Origin: Rhizomucor pusillus
Lineage: Eukaryota; Mucoromycota; Mucoromycetes; Mucorales; Lichtheimiaceae
Direction: 5' to 3'
Assembly (NCBI GenBank): GCA_900175165.2
Contig: FWWN02000543.1
Coordinates: 1 to 49,232 of the forward strand
Length of the DNA stretch: 49,232 nucleotides
Shown here: positions 24,676 through 34,086 of the stretch, piece after piece
How the letters are laid out: the number at the start of each line of letters is the position of its first letter
How positions within the stretch are numbered: the first letter of the stretch is position 1
Notes under the pieces: generated by a model
What the model was told of the DNA's origin: nothing
The model's database searches: none
Seen by the model: the letters and a program-made list of their open reading frames with translations, nothing else
Translations under genes and position numbers: made by a program

Positions 24676-26431
24676 ATGTTGCGGCCAACAAGGCAGTGTC
24701 TGTCGCGGTGGCCTATTCGTTTTTTACTTTTAGCGACCGTTGCTCTTGCTATCTTTTGGGCATTCATTGCAGGCTCCAGTGCTGAGTATCCCTGCAGTTC
24801 ATCTAAGCAATGCTACCAAGTATTTGTCAACAAGGCCCGACAAATGGGGTCCAGCGCTGTGATGGAAGGTGCAGCGAGGCGGCAGCGACAGGCAGCATCG
24901 TTCGTGGCCGCCGTAGCTGACCGGTTCAACGACAAACTGCAACCATCATACGCTCGAGGAGGGGAAACAGCTTCTTCTTCTTCTATTACCTCCAACAGCG
25001 ATGCTGCTGTAGCTAGTTCCTCCTCCAGCAGCAGCAGCAGAGATGATATACAGCAATCGTTGTCGCCTGAAGAAGCAGAATATGCGCGACTCACGGATGC
25101 AAGTCAGGAACGCGTCAAGGCTGCATTTGTTGTGCTGGCACGGAACCAAGAAATCTACAGTCTCCGTTCATCCATGCGCCACCTGGAAGATCGATTCAAC
25201 CACAAGTACAATTATCCGTGGATTTTCCTCAACGAACAACCATTTACGGATGAATTCAAAAATCTGACCCGGCAAATGACAAAGGCGGAGGTGCATTACG
25301 GACTCGTGCCAGAGGAACACTGGAGTTATCCAGAGTGGATTAACCAAACATACGCGGCCCAGTGTCGCCAAGAAATGGCAAACATGGGTGTTGTTTACGG
25401 TGGCAGCGAGAGCTACAGACACATGTGCAGATACCAGTCAGGATTCTTCATGATGCATCCCTTACTCGACGGTTTGGAATACTATTGGTAAATTGTCCAC
25501 CGAACCAAATGCACGCAGAAACCATTCTAACTAGGCGATTCCAGGCGAGTGGAACCAGGTGTATCGTTCTCGTGCGATATCGACTATGATCCATTCCGGT
25601 TGATGAAAGAACGCGATCTAAAGTACGGTACGTCTGGTATCGTGAGCACTGGTGACATTGCCAAGCTTACATATCTTTATTCTTTGAATCTCAGGCTTTA
25701 CGATTGCTCTGCAAGAGCTTTATTACACTATCCCAACGCTGTGGGATAAAACAGTCGAGTACATGAAACTATATCCGCAGTATATCTACGACAAACGACA
25801 ACCAGATAGTCTTTTTGATATGATTACCAACGACAACGGTTGGACATATAATTTGTGTCATTTCTGGAGCAACTTTGAAGTAAGCTACGCATACTAACGA
25901 GGTATACACGCGGCTGTGTTTGTGCTCATGGAAGTTGCTACATAGATCGCCTCCGTCTCTTTCATGCGGTCTGAAGCATACCAGTCCTACTTTAGATTTC
26001 TAGACGAGGCGGGTGGATTCTTTTACGAAAGGTAGTAGCTATCTGGACTACATATAATCTGTAAAAGTCATTGGTCTTATTTGCTATACATAGATGGGGC
26101 GATGCACCTGTCCATTCGATTGCAGTCGCATTGATGCTCCGCAAAAAGGATGTCCATTGGTTCTACGATATCGGATACAAGCACGACTTTTTTGAGCACT
26201 GCCCTACAGAGCCAGCATGGCTCGTGCATGGCAAATGCTACTGTGATCCAAACACTTCATTCGGTAAGTCATTTGTCTTATTTAAACGCTCATTTAATAG
26301 CTAATGTTCATATCATTTATTGCTGCGCTGCTGCAGACTACACTGAAGGCAGCTGCATGTCACGATTTTTACATGTAACGAACCGCACCGCAACGTCATA
26401 CATAGTGACCTTGCCTGATAAAGACGATTAA
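24676..26431 (+). CDS. GT15-D: Kre2/Mnt1-type alpha-mannosyltransferase
   Basis: Six exons (24676-25487, 25545-25627, 25695-25879, 25946-26031, 26094-26263, 26337-26431) give 476 aa. A short basic N-tail, then a membrane anchor (FLLLATVALAIFWAFIA), then a long Ser-rich stem encoded by TCT/AGC repeats. The catalytic motifs are complete: [93 protein letters not shown] and DIGYKHD. At the second intron two nearby acceptors look usable (25535 and 25544 regions); only the second restores RVEPG. AATAAA follows at 26464. Only 129 bases separate it from GT15-C, so B, C and D form a tight cluster. Confidence 0.93.
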
Positions 26432-26463
26432 ATAACGTACATACTATTATTCACAAAAGATAT

Positions 26464-26469
26464 AATAAA
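26464..26469 (+). terminator. Probable poly(A) signal of GT15-D
   Basis: AATAAA 33 bases after the stop codon, in the 147-base gap before eIF2A. Confidence 0.5.
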
Positions 26470-26577
26470 GAGTCGCATAATCTCGTTGCTGTCAAACGGT
26501 TGTGGCTTGTCGATAGTTGGAGATACTTCTTGGACGGAACTGACAGGCTGTGCTGCGTCTCCCGTCTCATTTCCGAC

Positions 26578-29028
26578 ATGCCAACTGCTCAATTTTCGTG
26601 TAAATATGCTAACGATGGTCTAGCTGCCCACATTTGACCTCTGACGCTCGAGTGTATAGACCGGTCCCAAAAGGAGCTTACTGTCTGGAGCGGACATCCC
26701 GAGTATAAGCCTATCAAGGGTTTCGAAAAGTAGGCACAGCAGCAGTGTGTCGATCGGCCATCGAGCTAAACTATAGGCGTTAGACCCGAGACCACGACCA
26801 GAACCTTCCAGTACAGCAAGTACGGACATGCCTACGCTTACGCAACCAACGAGAGGTAGGATCGATCGCAAAAAGAATCGAGTTCGAGCCTGGTTCCTGA
26901 TGGCGACGCCGGATAGTGTCAAGGTTTTCGACGCTGCAGAGTTGACACAACGTTGCGAAATCAAACGGGCAAACGTCGTTGAGCTCTGGTTCTCTCCCCA
27001 GGGCAACTATCTGGCTACCTGGGAACGTCCACGTGAGTTTTTTCGTCGATAATAATATCGATGATGGGACAGCAGTCTGATCTCTCGCAAACGCGTAGAA
27101 AAATTGGAGGATGGCTCTGGAAGCAAAAACTTGATCATTTGGAACGCCAATACCGGTGAAGAGATCGCTTCATTTTCTCAAAAACAACAAAACAACTGGT
27201 AACGCAGCATACCAGCTTCATCGAGAGAGAGAGAAGCAGATGTTGATTTGGTTTGATACGTTTAGGAATTTCCAGTGGACGAATGATGAGAAATACTGCG
27301 CGCGCATGGTGACAGGAGAAATCCAGTTCTGGGAGAGCAAAAACGCAGGCAAATCCGTGTGGGCTCGCTTAAAGCTTGAAGGCGTTGCCAAGTTCTCATT
27401 GAGCCCCGGCAAAGCTCCTGCCGTTGCAGTATTCATACCGGAACGCAAGGTATTATTGAAGCCTGTAATTTGCTTTGCAGTCTTCGCTTGTGTAGTAACA
27501 GAGAAAATTATGTAGGGTGCACCCGCTATCGTCCGTATGTACAGCATCCCTAGCTTCAACCAAGCAGTTTCCAACAAAACCTTTTACAAGGCTGACCAGG
27601 TCCAAATGTACTGGAATGATCTCGGAACCAACTTGCTCGTCCTTACACAGACCGACGTTGATAAGACTGGCAAATCATACTATGGAGGTAACATGGATCA
27701 TCATTATTCGAAACGGGAGGACGTTGTTAGGAACTGAACATTTTGCCATATAGAAACCAATTTGTATTATCTCGCGGTTGCTGGTAACTTTGACTGCCGT
27801 GTTCCGCTCGACAAGGACGGACCTGTTCACGATGTAACCTGGGGTCCAGACTCTAAAGAATTCGTCGTCGTATATGGCTGTACGTATACATACTTGTCTG
27901 GAGATGTAGAGACGAGAGAACTTACCTATTAAATAGCCATGCCTGCGAAGACAACTCTATTTGATCATCGCGCCAACCCTGTACATAATTTCGGCATTGA
28001 ACCACGAAACTTTGTTCGATACAACCCTCAGGGCACCGTAATTGCCGTCGCCGGTTTCGGCAATTTGAACGGAACCATCGACGTTTGGGAAAGAAAGAAC
28101 TTACGAAAGATCAACACTTTTGCTGCACCTAATGCGTCATACTGCGAATGGTCGCCTTGCGGTCGATACCTCATGACAGCCACTTTGACTCCTCGACTTC
28201 GAGTAGATAATGGATTCAAAATGTGGCATCACACCGGAAGCTTGATCTATGAAGAGAGCGTTGACGAACTGTTCCAAGTTGGATGGCGTCCTGAGCCTGC
28301 ATCTGTCTATCCTCCTATGCGTGGCACATCACCTCCTCCTAGACCGATTAAAATTAGCTCCACGGCTGGACCATCTAAAGTTGCCGCTAAACCTGCCGGA
28401 GCTTACCGCCCGCCGCATCTGCGAGGTACTGCGGCTTCCACAACCACTTTATCCGAGGTAGGCAAGAGTTTAATGTTGGAAGGCGAACTTTTTTTTTTTA
28501 CTTAACAATAACGTTGCTGTAGCGCGAAGCAGCATTAAGCGGACGTGGTCCTTCAGTTGGTGGCCAGCGCAAGGTGCCTGGTGCACCAGGAAATAACAGT
28601 GGTAAGTGGCTGATAAGCGGATCATTTGCATAATGGCAGGTAAAAGCTAAAGCATTTGCTAGCTTTGAAAACCAAAAAGGGCAACAACGGCGCAGCTGCT
28701 GCAAAGAGTGAGTTTTGCAAATACTGTGACCAGTGTCGCGTCAGAGTGTATTTACCGGATATATCATTCTTATCAGGCACGAACTTGAGCTCACTGACAC
28801 CTGAAGAAAAACAAAAGAAGATCCGAAACTTGGAAAAGAAGCTGCGGCAAATTAACGATTTGCGAGACAAACAAAGTCGTGGCGAACAGTTGGATCAGGC
28901 TCAGGTATTATCTGCTGCTGCTATTTTGTTGTAAAAAGGATATTGCCATCTCATACATGCCGTCATAGCTGCAAAAATTGAGCACGGAAGCGAGCGTAAT
29001 GCGTGAAATAGCTGCACTGCGTGAATAG
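26578..29028 (+). CDS. eIF2A: Eukaryotic translation initiation factor 2A (eIF2A)
   Basis: A monomeric factor that can deliver initiator tRNA to 40S subunits, distinct from the eIF2 alpha subunit. A WD40-like beta-propeller is followed by a charged C-terminal helix. The gene is split into many small exons starting at 26578 (MPTAQFS). Recognisable blocks in order: ELTVWSGHPEYKPIKGFEK, VKVFDAAEL, LWFSPQGNYLATWERP, GSKNLIIWNANTGEEIASF, WTNDEKYCARMV, TDVDKTGKSYYGG, DVTWGPDSKEFVVVYG, MPAKTTLFD, GFGNLNGTIDVWERKNL, ATLTPRLRVDNGFKMWHHTG, AYRPPHLRG, and a coiled C-terminus (KIRNLEKKLRQINDLRDKQ). The early exons needed careful choice of acceptors (after 26659 and 26783) to keep frame. The last coding exon is about 28985-29028. 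Identity is firm; individual N-terminal splice sites are less so. Confidence 0.93.
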
Positions 29029-29206
29029 AAGAAAGATCACATAGACAGATGATCTGCAACGCATAAAAATTCCATGGGATTTTAATAGTTCGCAATTGAA
29101 AAGGGAGTCGGGTTTCATAGCGCCCTAGAATTGATAACCAGAGGGGTGAAGGATAGGGCAAAAGGAATGGACAGTTCGGGCACACATGTAAATTATTGGT
29201 CTTGTG

Positions 29207-29989
29207 TTACGCCTTTACAGCCGCGCGTCTTCTCGATGTCGTACCGGCTGGAGACGCTTTGCTGGTGATGGGGGTTGCGCTAGAGGTACCAGCAGCCTTC
29301 TTCGTGGGAGCCTTTACTTTCTCCTTGGTGGCCGTCTTTTGTCTCGTTGGTTGCTTTTTCGCGCTGCTTACGGCGGCCGCTTTCTTTGCTGTAGCTGTCT
29401 TTCGAGATGTAGGCGTCTTCTTTGCAGCGGATACAGTCTTCTTCGTTGTTGCCTTCTTCTCCGCAGCACCTGGTTTGGCTTCCTTCTTCTCCTTCTTGTC
29501 CGTAGCAACCTTCTTTTCAGGTTTCGACAACTTGACGGTACCAGACAAGCCTGTGTGAGAGATTTTTATCAATTGCATTGTTGTACTTGGAATTGCATAT
29601 TTCTTCCACGTCACGTACCTTTGGGGAGCGTAAAAAGGTTTTTGGCAGCACCACGTTTGATTGCAGCAGATACTTGCTGGTCGAAGTGGGCTCTAGCCGA
29701 GACGTTATAGTTTGCCAAGATATACTTCTTGATAGCTTGACGGGAGCTGCCCTTACGCTCCTTGAGCGCAAGGATAGCGGCTGGATCAATGCGTTTAGTT
29801 TATTTGCATGTACTCTGAAAACGCCAATGGCCACTATACTCACATTTGATCATTGTTTCATACTAAAAGGTAATATATGTCGTCAGTAAAGGCCGTTATC
29901 TCAAAATTTAAACGAACGCAGATATGGCTTACGGGTGGGTGTTCGGCTTTCTTTGAAGCCGACTTCTCAGTAGACTTTTTCTCAATCAT
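29207..29989 (-). CDS. H1: Linker histone H1
   Basis: Binds linker DNA at the nucleosome dyad and compacts chromatin. Four exons (29989-29933, 29862-29844, 29780-29619, 29550-29207) join to 193 aa. A short Lys-rich N-tail leads into the winged-helix globular domain: HPPYETMIKSAILALKERKG, SSRQAIKKYILANY and a hydrophobic end (AAIKRGAAKNLFTLPKGLSG). A long Lys/Ala/Thr tail with TPTSRK and SPAG-type sites follows, ending RRRAAVKA. Exon 2 is only 19 nt. Convergent with eIF2A (178 bases between stops). Unlike animal replication-dependent histones, this gene has introns, which is normal for fungal H1. Confidence 0.95.
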
Positions 29990-30521
29990 TGCTGGAAAAA
30001 TGGGGAAATATGAAAAGGAGGGTAAAAAGTACGGCTCAATTTCCCTTTTAATGCAGTCGACTTGCGGGTCACACCAATCACACGACGTCTCCAGTGGATC
30101 GTCACCCATTTTCGCTGGTCGTGTGACGCGCGACCAGATCAACCCTGAAAAAGGTTGTGGTTTTGAAAACTACCAGGAAGCAAAAGACCTCACGCTAGCT
30201 ACATCGAAAGCTCTGCAATGTTTTTCCATCATCTTTCAAAGCAAAACAACAATAATGGTGAAATACATAAGCCTTCAATCTGTGACAAAGCTACGCGTGG
30301 TTCCCTCATCAAATGCAAACCCCTACTGAGCTTTTGCGATCGCAACGTAACGGTCCTTTGTAATAACAATACCACATGCTCAATTGATGTTCACTGAAGC
30401 TTCGCACAGTGTAAACTTGGACGATGATCAATGGTAATTGGTAATTGATCTTGTTCTATATATAAGTTACGTAGTTGTGTATGTAGATTGTTGATTAGAT
30501 ACATTGGTTTGCTTCTCTAGA
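29990..30521. other. Intergenic: H1 promoter and 3' region of the Cys-rich gene
   Basis: No gene seen. A plus-strand open frame here is mostly the antisense of H1 exon 1 and its upstream region. A TATA-like GTTCTATATATAAG occurs near 30452-30465, but its position relative to either gene is not decisive. Confidence 0.5.
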
Positions 30522-30779
30522 CTACGAGCAGTTGGCCGTAAGTTCCCAGTCAATACAGCAGGATTTGTATTCTTCAATCAGCAGCGGTGCTTGTTCGCGA
30601 TCTGCAGAGACGTCGCAGCTTCCATCAGCAAACGACCCATACGGTTCTAGAGGACAGCATTCTTCCGTTGCTGCTGCAAGTCCTTTTCCATCGTCTTTAA
30701 TGCATTGACAGACTTGTGCCTCGGTCGAAGATAAAGCAAATAACGCGATTGTGACCAAGATAGAAGCGGTTTTGAGCAT
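30522..30779 (-). CDS. Small secreted cysteine-rich protein (8 Cys)
   Basis: One exon, 85 aa. Residues 1-21 form a clear secretion signal (a Lys near the start, then a hydrophobic core ILVTIALFALSS, then an Ala at the likely cleavage site). The mature part of about 64 aa carries eight Cys in the order C-x-C, CC, C, CC, C. This resembles hydrophobins and other fungal small secreted proteins, but hydrophobins have C-CC-C-C-CC-C, so the order differs and I do not call it one. I do not recognise the family. An upstream in-frame ATG at 30932 would add 51 residues without a signal peptide at the front, so I chose 30779. A TATA-like tract (30872-30882, read on the minus strand) lies about 95 bases upstream. 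Confidence 0.72.
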   Translation of the reverse strand: MLKTASILVTIALFALSSTEAQVCQCIKDDGKGLAAATEECCPLEPYGSFADGSCDVSADREQAPLLIEEYKSCCIDWELTANCS

Positions 30780-30871
30780 GATCGTTGAAGATAATAGATG
30801 ATGAGCTTTACCGTTCAAGGTTATCCAGATTGGCCTTGTTGAGTTTCTGTTACTCTTTACCCCGTGCTGCT

Positions 30872-30882
30872 GGTATATATAC
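30872..30882 (-). promoter_or_regulatory. TATA-like element of the small Cys-rich gene
   Basis: GTATATATAC about 95 bases upstream of the ATG at 30779, on the expected side for the minus-strand gene. Confidence 0.45.
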
Positions 30883-31588
30883 ATGCGTTCCGCCCCTATG
30901 GCTGCAGGGTTACATGGAGGTGCAAAGGACAATTTAGGGGAGAGAATTTTACAGGCAGTAGTACTAGCTTGTCTGAATTAATAGCTGTACTTTTACCTCT
31001 TCCATTCTCTCGATGACAATAGGAAGAGGGTACGTAATAGATTGCACCGATTATATAAATGCAACAAAGGTCTTAGAGGCTATCTCGTCGACATCTTCTA
31101 ATATAATGGATATAACAAATTATCTATGGAATTCGTTTTCCAATGGATCCGTAGGGAGTCAGGAGCTTATATACTTTCTGTTATTGCTGCGTTTATCCAT
31201 TCTGAGAGCGGAAAAACGGTGTTTCCAGCTTGAGACCTATGTATAACTCTGGGGCTTCTTTTTGCGGTTGAGGTCTGAATAGAAATTGTCGAGAAATGTC
31301 TACATTGGCGATTTGGCCGCTCTGCCTATGGCAAGGTTAAAAATTGTTTGCTGTCTTATTTCCAAAAACTTTGTTTTCCACATATCTTTAAAAATTCCAA
31401 GTATATAGCATGTATAGAAATACAATCAAAAGGAGGAGGAATCGTCATGCATATCTTCCATCATCTTACAAAGAAGACACCAATATCGATTTACGTTACG
31501 TTCTCCTCCTTGGTCCAGCACAATGTAGCTACAGAATCAAGGAATTTTTCCCTATGCCGTGTACGGGCAGTTCTAAAGAGGTCAGGAG

Positions 31589-31879
31589 TTGACACGAAAG
31601 CCAGCTTTATCCGTTTCGACTGGAAGAAGCATAGTAGGGCAAAGACGCGCAGTCGTAGGAGACTACCGGACAGACGACACAAGGCGCTGGCTCTATGGCA
31701 CGCGAGTAGATTGCTTCGTGATCACCACTGAGCAAGCAGAAAAGATATACCATGAAATGCACACAATCAGGAAGCAAGGCAACAGGCTGTTAACTCGACT
31801 TTGCTCGATATTGCTTGATCCATCAGATAACATCCGTCTCAGTTTACTTGAAAAAGGTACTCCTGGAACAAGAAAATAG
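31589..31879 (+). pseudogene. Possible degraded gene fragment
   Basis: The third of three overlapping frames that look like one disrupted coding region: phase shifts occur near 31590, and no ATG starts the best stretch. Content is basic and helix-rich (contains TEQAEKIYHEMHTIRKQ). I recognise no family. Frameshift decay of a formerly coding segment is one reading; chance open frame is the other. Confidence 0.25.
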
Positions 31880-32113
31880 ATATTATCATTAGACTTACTG
31901 GCCCTTATTTTAATCTCCCTTTTCTTATCGATGCTTACTTGTCCTTATAACAAGTGCAACATAGACATTGTATAGAGAGAGTAACACGCGTTCCCGAAGG
32001 TAAGCAGAAATTCAGACCATTTCTTGGAAAACGTGATTTTTCAACTCCTCCAAAATCTAAGTGCCATCCACCATTGCTCTCGACGCGTTTCTTGCATATA
32101 TTAAAGAATCATA

Positions 32114-33921
32114 ATGTCTGACACTCTCGTTTTCCGCGGTGAACTTAAAGGTAATGCATCAGCTTACGGATTATGGATGGATGGAACAAGACGTTAACGG
32201 ATGGATGGATTGATCGTCGCTAGGCCACAATGGATGGGTTACTTCCATCGTAACTTCCTCTGAAGCCCCTGACATGATCATATCCGGCTCTCGCGGTACA
32301 GCTCGAGCGACATTGATGAAAACAGTCTAGCTCAATGCTAACGGTTACAATGTAGACAAGTCCATCATTGTGTGGCACATTACCAGGTACGATCGACGCA
32401 GAATGTGCAGGGTTTATATATGTCATTTAAGAAGCGCAAATGTTTGCGTTTCTTAATATACTAATATAAATGCTTCTCCTAGGTAAATATATAGCAAATC
32501 CATCTACTTATTGTGTGGTCAATATACACAAAAGAGATGGGAGCGCCTCTCGTAGTCGAAGTGAACGCCATTTTTCGAACGAAAAATTGCTCACGATTGC
32601 CCTCCTTGCAGGGATGAAATTGACTATGGCGTTCCGCGAAAGTCTCTTTTGGGCCACAACCACTTTGTCGAGGACTTGGCCTTGTCATCCGACGGTCAGT
32701 TCGTTCTCTCCGCTTCCTGGGACAAGACTTTGCGACTTTGGGATTTGAACGCGGGCACTACCACCCGTCGCTTCGTTGGCCACACAAACGACGTCATGTC
32801 TGTTTCGTTCTCAACCGATAATCGCCAAATCGTATCGTCTTCCCGCGACAAGACCATCAAACTTTGGAACACCTTGTACGTAGCAGGCTATATATATTCC
32901 ACCGCACTGGTAAAAAGCATTGGGTCGACTAAGCGGCAAATAATAGGGGCGAATGTAAATACAACTTGACCGAAGACGGACACAGCGACTGGGTTTCTTG
33001 CGTGCGATTCTCGCCAAACCCTGCTACTCCCGTCATCGTCTCCTGCGGTTGGGATAAGCTTGTCAAGGTAAAACATCGAATTTCAATAGTTGAGGAACCC
33101 GGTGGGAAATGGTCGTGGAACATGATGATTCCAAAATATATTTGCTACTTCAGAAGCAGATGGCTTATGAGATAAACAACCACCAACTTTACTGATATCG
33201 ACCAAACTACCACCGAGTTTTGGAGAAATGGGGGGAACATACTTAAAAATAACATAATTGCTAACCTCATTTCCTTGTTTATTTTAGGTGAGCATCTTGT
33301 TCTTTACTCTGCGGAAAAGCAGCGGGTGTGCAATGATGAACATTTCTTCCAAATATTTGCTACTTCAGAAGCCTTGTGCTTATGAGACAAATAATCCACC
33401 ATTTAACTGATGAAAGCACACCCTCCGCTTGCCGCTCTCTTGTATCATGTTTGAAGGCGACGAGAATATCTGTTTAACTGATCAACTGCAACATTTAGGT
33501 ATGGGATCTTACAAAGTTGAAGTTGCGAAGCAACTTTATCGGCCACAATGGATACGTCAACACTATTGCCATCTCTCCCGATGGCTCCCTCTGCGCCTCT
33601 GCTGGCAAGGACGGAGTTGTCATGTTGTGGGATCTTAACGAAAGCCGTCATTTGTACTCGCTCGAAGCCAACGATGTTGTTCATGCTCTCACCTTCTCTC
33701 CTAACCGCTACTGGCTTTGTGCTGCCACCGGTTCCTCCATCAAGATTTGGGACCTTGAGAACAAGAGCTTGGTGGATGTCCTCCAACCCACCTTCACCCA
33801 ACCCGGCAAGGTTCAAGATCCACAGTGCTTGTCGCTTGCATTCTCCGCCGATGGCAACACTCTGTACTCTGGTCATTCGGATAACCTTATCCGTGTCTGG
33901 CAGGTCTCCCGAACCCTGTAA
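32114..33921 (+). CDS. cpc2: RACK1/Cpc2/Asc1 ribosomal WD40 scaffold protein
   Basis: A seven-bladed WD40 protein on the 40S head near the mRNA exit, linking kinases and ribosome quality control to translation. Exons 32114-32150, 32224-32295, 32356-32386, 32612-32875, 32947-33067 and 33499-33921 join to 315 aa, the standard length. Diagnostic blades: [105 protein letters not shown] and [21 protein letters not shown]. The last intron (33068-33498) contains two U24-type C/D snoRNAs. Intron 3 (32387-32611) is also long. Both long introns contain an internal AG|GT that could be a zero-length exon. AATAAA begins 10 bases after the stop. Confidence 0.97.
32427..32456 (+). other. Perfect intronic hairpin in RACK1 intron 3
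   Basis: A 14-bp inverted repeat around a 2-nt centre (arms TTAAGAAGCGCAAA and TTTGCGTTTCTTAA, one G-U pair as RNA). It lies 26 bases upstream of an internal AG|GT (32482/32483). A CTAAT branch-like motif lies between them at 32461. Confidence 0.7.
33110..33204 (+). ncRNA. snR24: U24-type C/D box snoRNA, copy 1 (RACK1 intron)
   Basis: C box ATGATGA at 33122-33128, guide ATATTTGCTACT at 33138-33149, C'-like TATGAGA at 33166-33172, a second guide with ACCACCAA at 33179-33186, and D box CTGA at 33192-33195. Outer arms TGGTCG (33110-33115) and CGACCA (33199-33204) can pair. The guides match, from memory of yeast 25S rRNA, the stretch reading TTGGTGGTAGTAGCAAATATT that U24 targets. In budding yeast U24 lies in the intron of ASC1, the RACK1 gene, so the host is conserved. 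The outer stem is looser than in copy 2. Confidence 0.82.
33287..33288 (+). other. Zero-length-exon splice junction between the two U24 copies
   Basis: A complete 3' splice site (CTAAC branch motif at 33261-33265, pyrimidine-rich tract, TTTTAG ending at 33287) is immediately followed by a 5' splice site (GTGAGC from 33288). This divides the 431-nt intron into 33068-33287 (220 nt) and 33288-33498 (211 nt), each with one snoRNA. It has the form of a recursive-splicing point or of a tandemly duplicated intron with no exon between. Confidence 0.7.
33324..33423 (+). ncRNA. snR24: U24-type C/D box snoRNA, copy 2 (RACK1 intron)
   Basis: C box ATGATGA at 33333-33339, guide AATATTTGCTACT at 33352-33364 (13 nt complementary to the remembered 25S site), C'-like TATGAGA at 33381-33387, CCACCA at 33396-33401, and D box CTGA at 33407-33410. 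A perfect 8-bp terminal stem is formed by GGGTGTGC (33324-33331) and GCACACCC (33416-33423). The central block, from the guide through the TTCAGAAG downstream, is nearly identical to copy 1, showing duplication. The second guide is shorter than in copy 1, so the copies may have begun to divide the U24 target set. Confidence 0.87.
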
Positions 33922-33930
33922 ATCTTTTTC

Positions 33931-33936
33931 AATAAA
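33931..33936 (+). terminator. Probable poly(A) signal of RACK1
   Basis: AATAAA 9 bases after the RACK1 stop. It is unusually close, giving a very short 3' UTR if used. Confidence 0.5.
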
Positions 33937-34086
33937 GAGAGAGTAAAAAAGTTATCACGCTGGTTCCCATTAAAATGCAGTTTTGGACTAATAGAAGATC
34001 GGTTGTTTGCATGGCATTACCGAAAGTTGTGATTAAAAATAATATCTTTAGATGCTGGCAGGATTCTTTTGTTTCGACATATACGC

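Larger units (their letters stand above)
30780..32113. other. Intergenic 1.3 kb with possible decayed coding fragments
   Basis: Upstream of both the Cys-rich gene (-) and RACK1 (+). Open frames in three different phases overlap between 31348 and 31879. One, around 31640-31875, has protein-like content (RRWLYGTRVDCFVITTEQ, then IYHEMHTIRKQGNRLL), but it has no good start or splice connection. This may be a remnant of a repeat-derived gene. RACK1 promoter elements should lie near 31970-32113. Confidence 0.45.

Noticed and set aside
26600..26659. Acceptor at 26652 for eIF2A exon 2
   Set aside because: It shifts the frame relative to the conserved LTVWSGHPEY block. The acceptor ending at 26659 keeps frame.
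29204..29710. Long plus-strand open frames over the H1 gene
   Set aside because: They are antisense shadows of the Lys/Ala-rich H1 tail, giving artificial Phe/Val/Leu-rich products.
30522..30779. Small Cys-rich protein as a hydrophobin
   Set aside because: Eight Cys are present, but the order is C-x-C, CC, C, CC, C rather than C-CC-C-C-CC-C, so the name is not supported.
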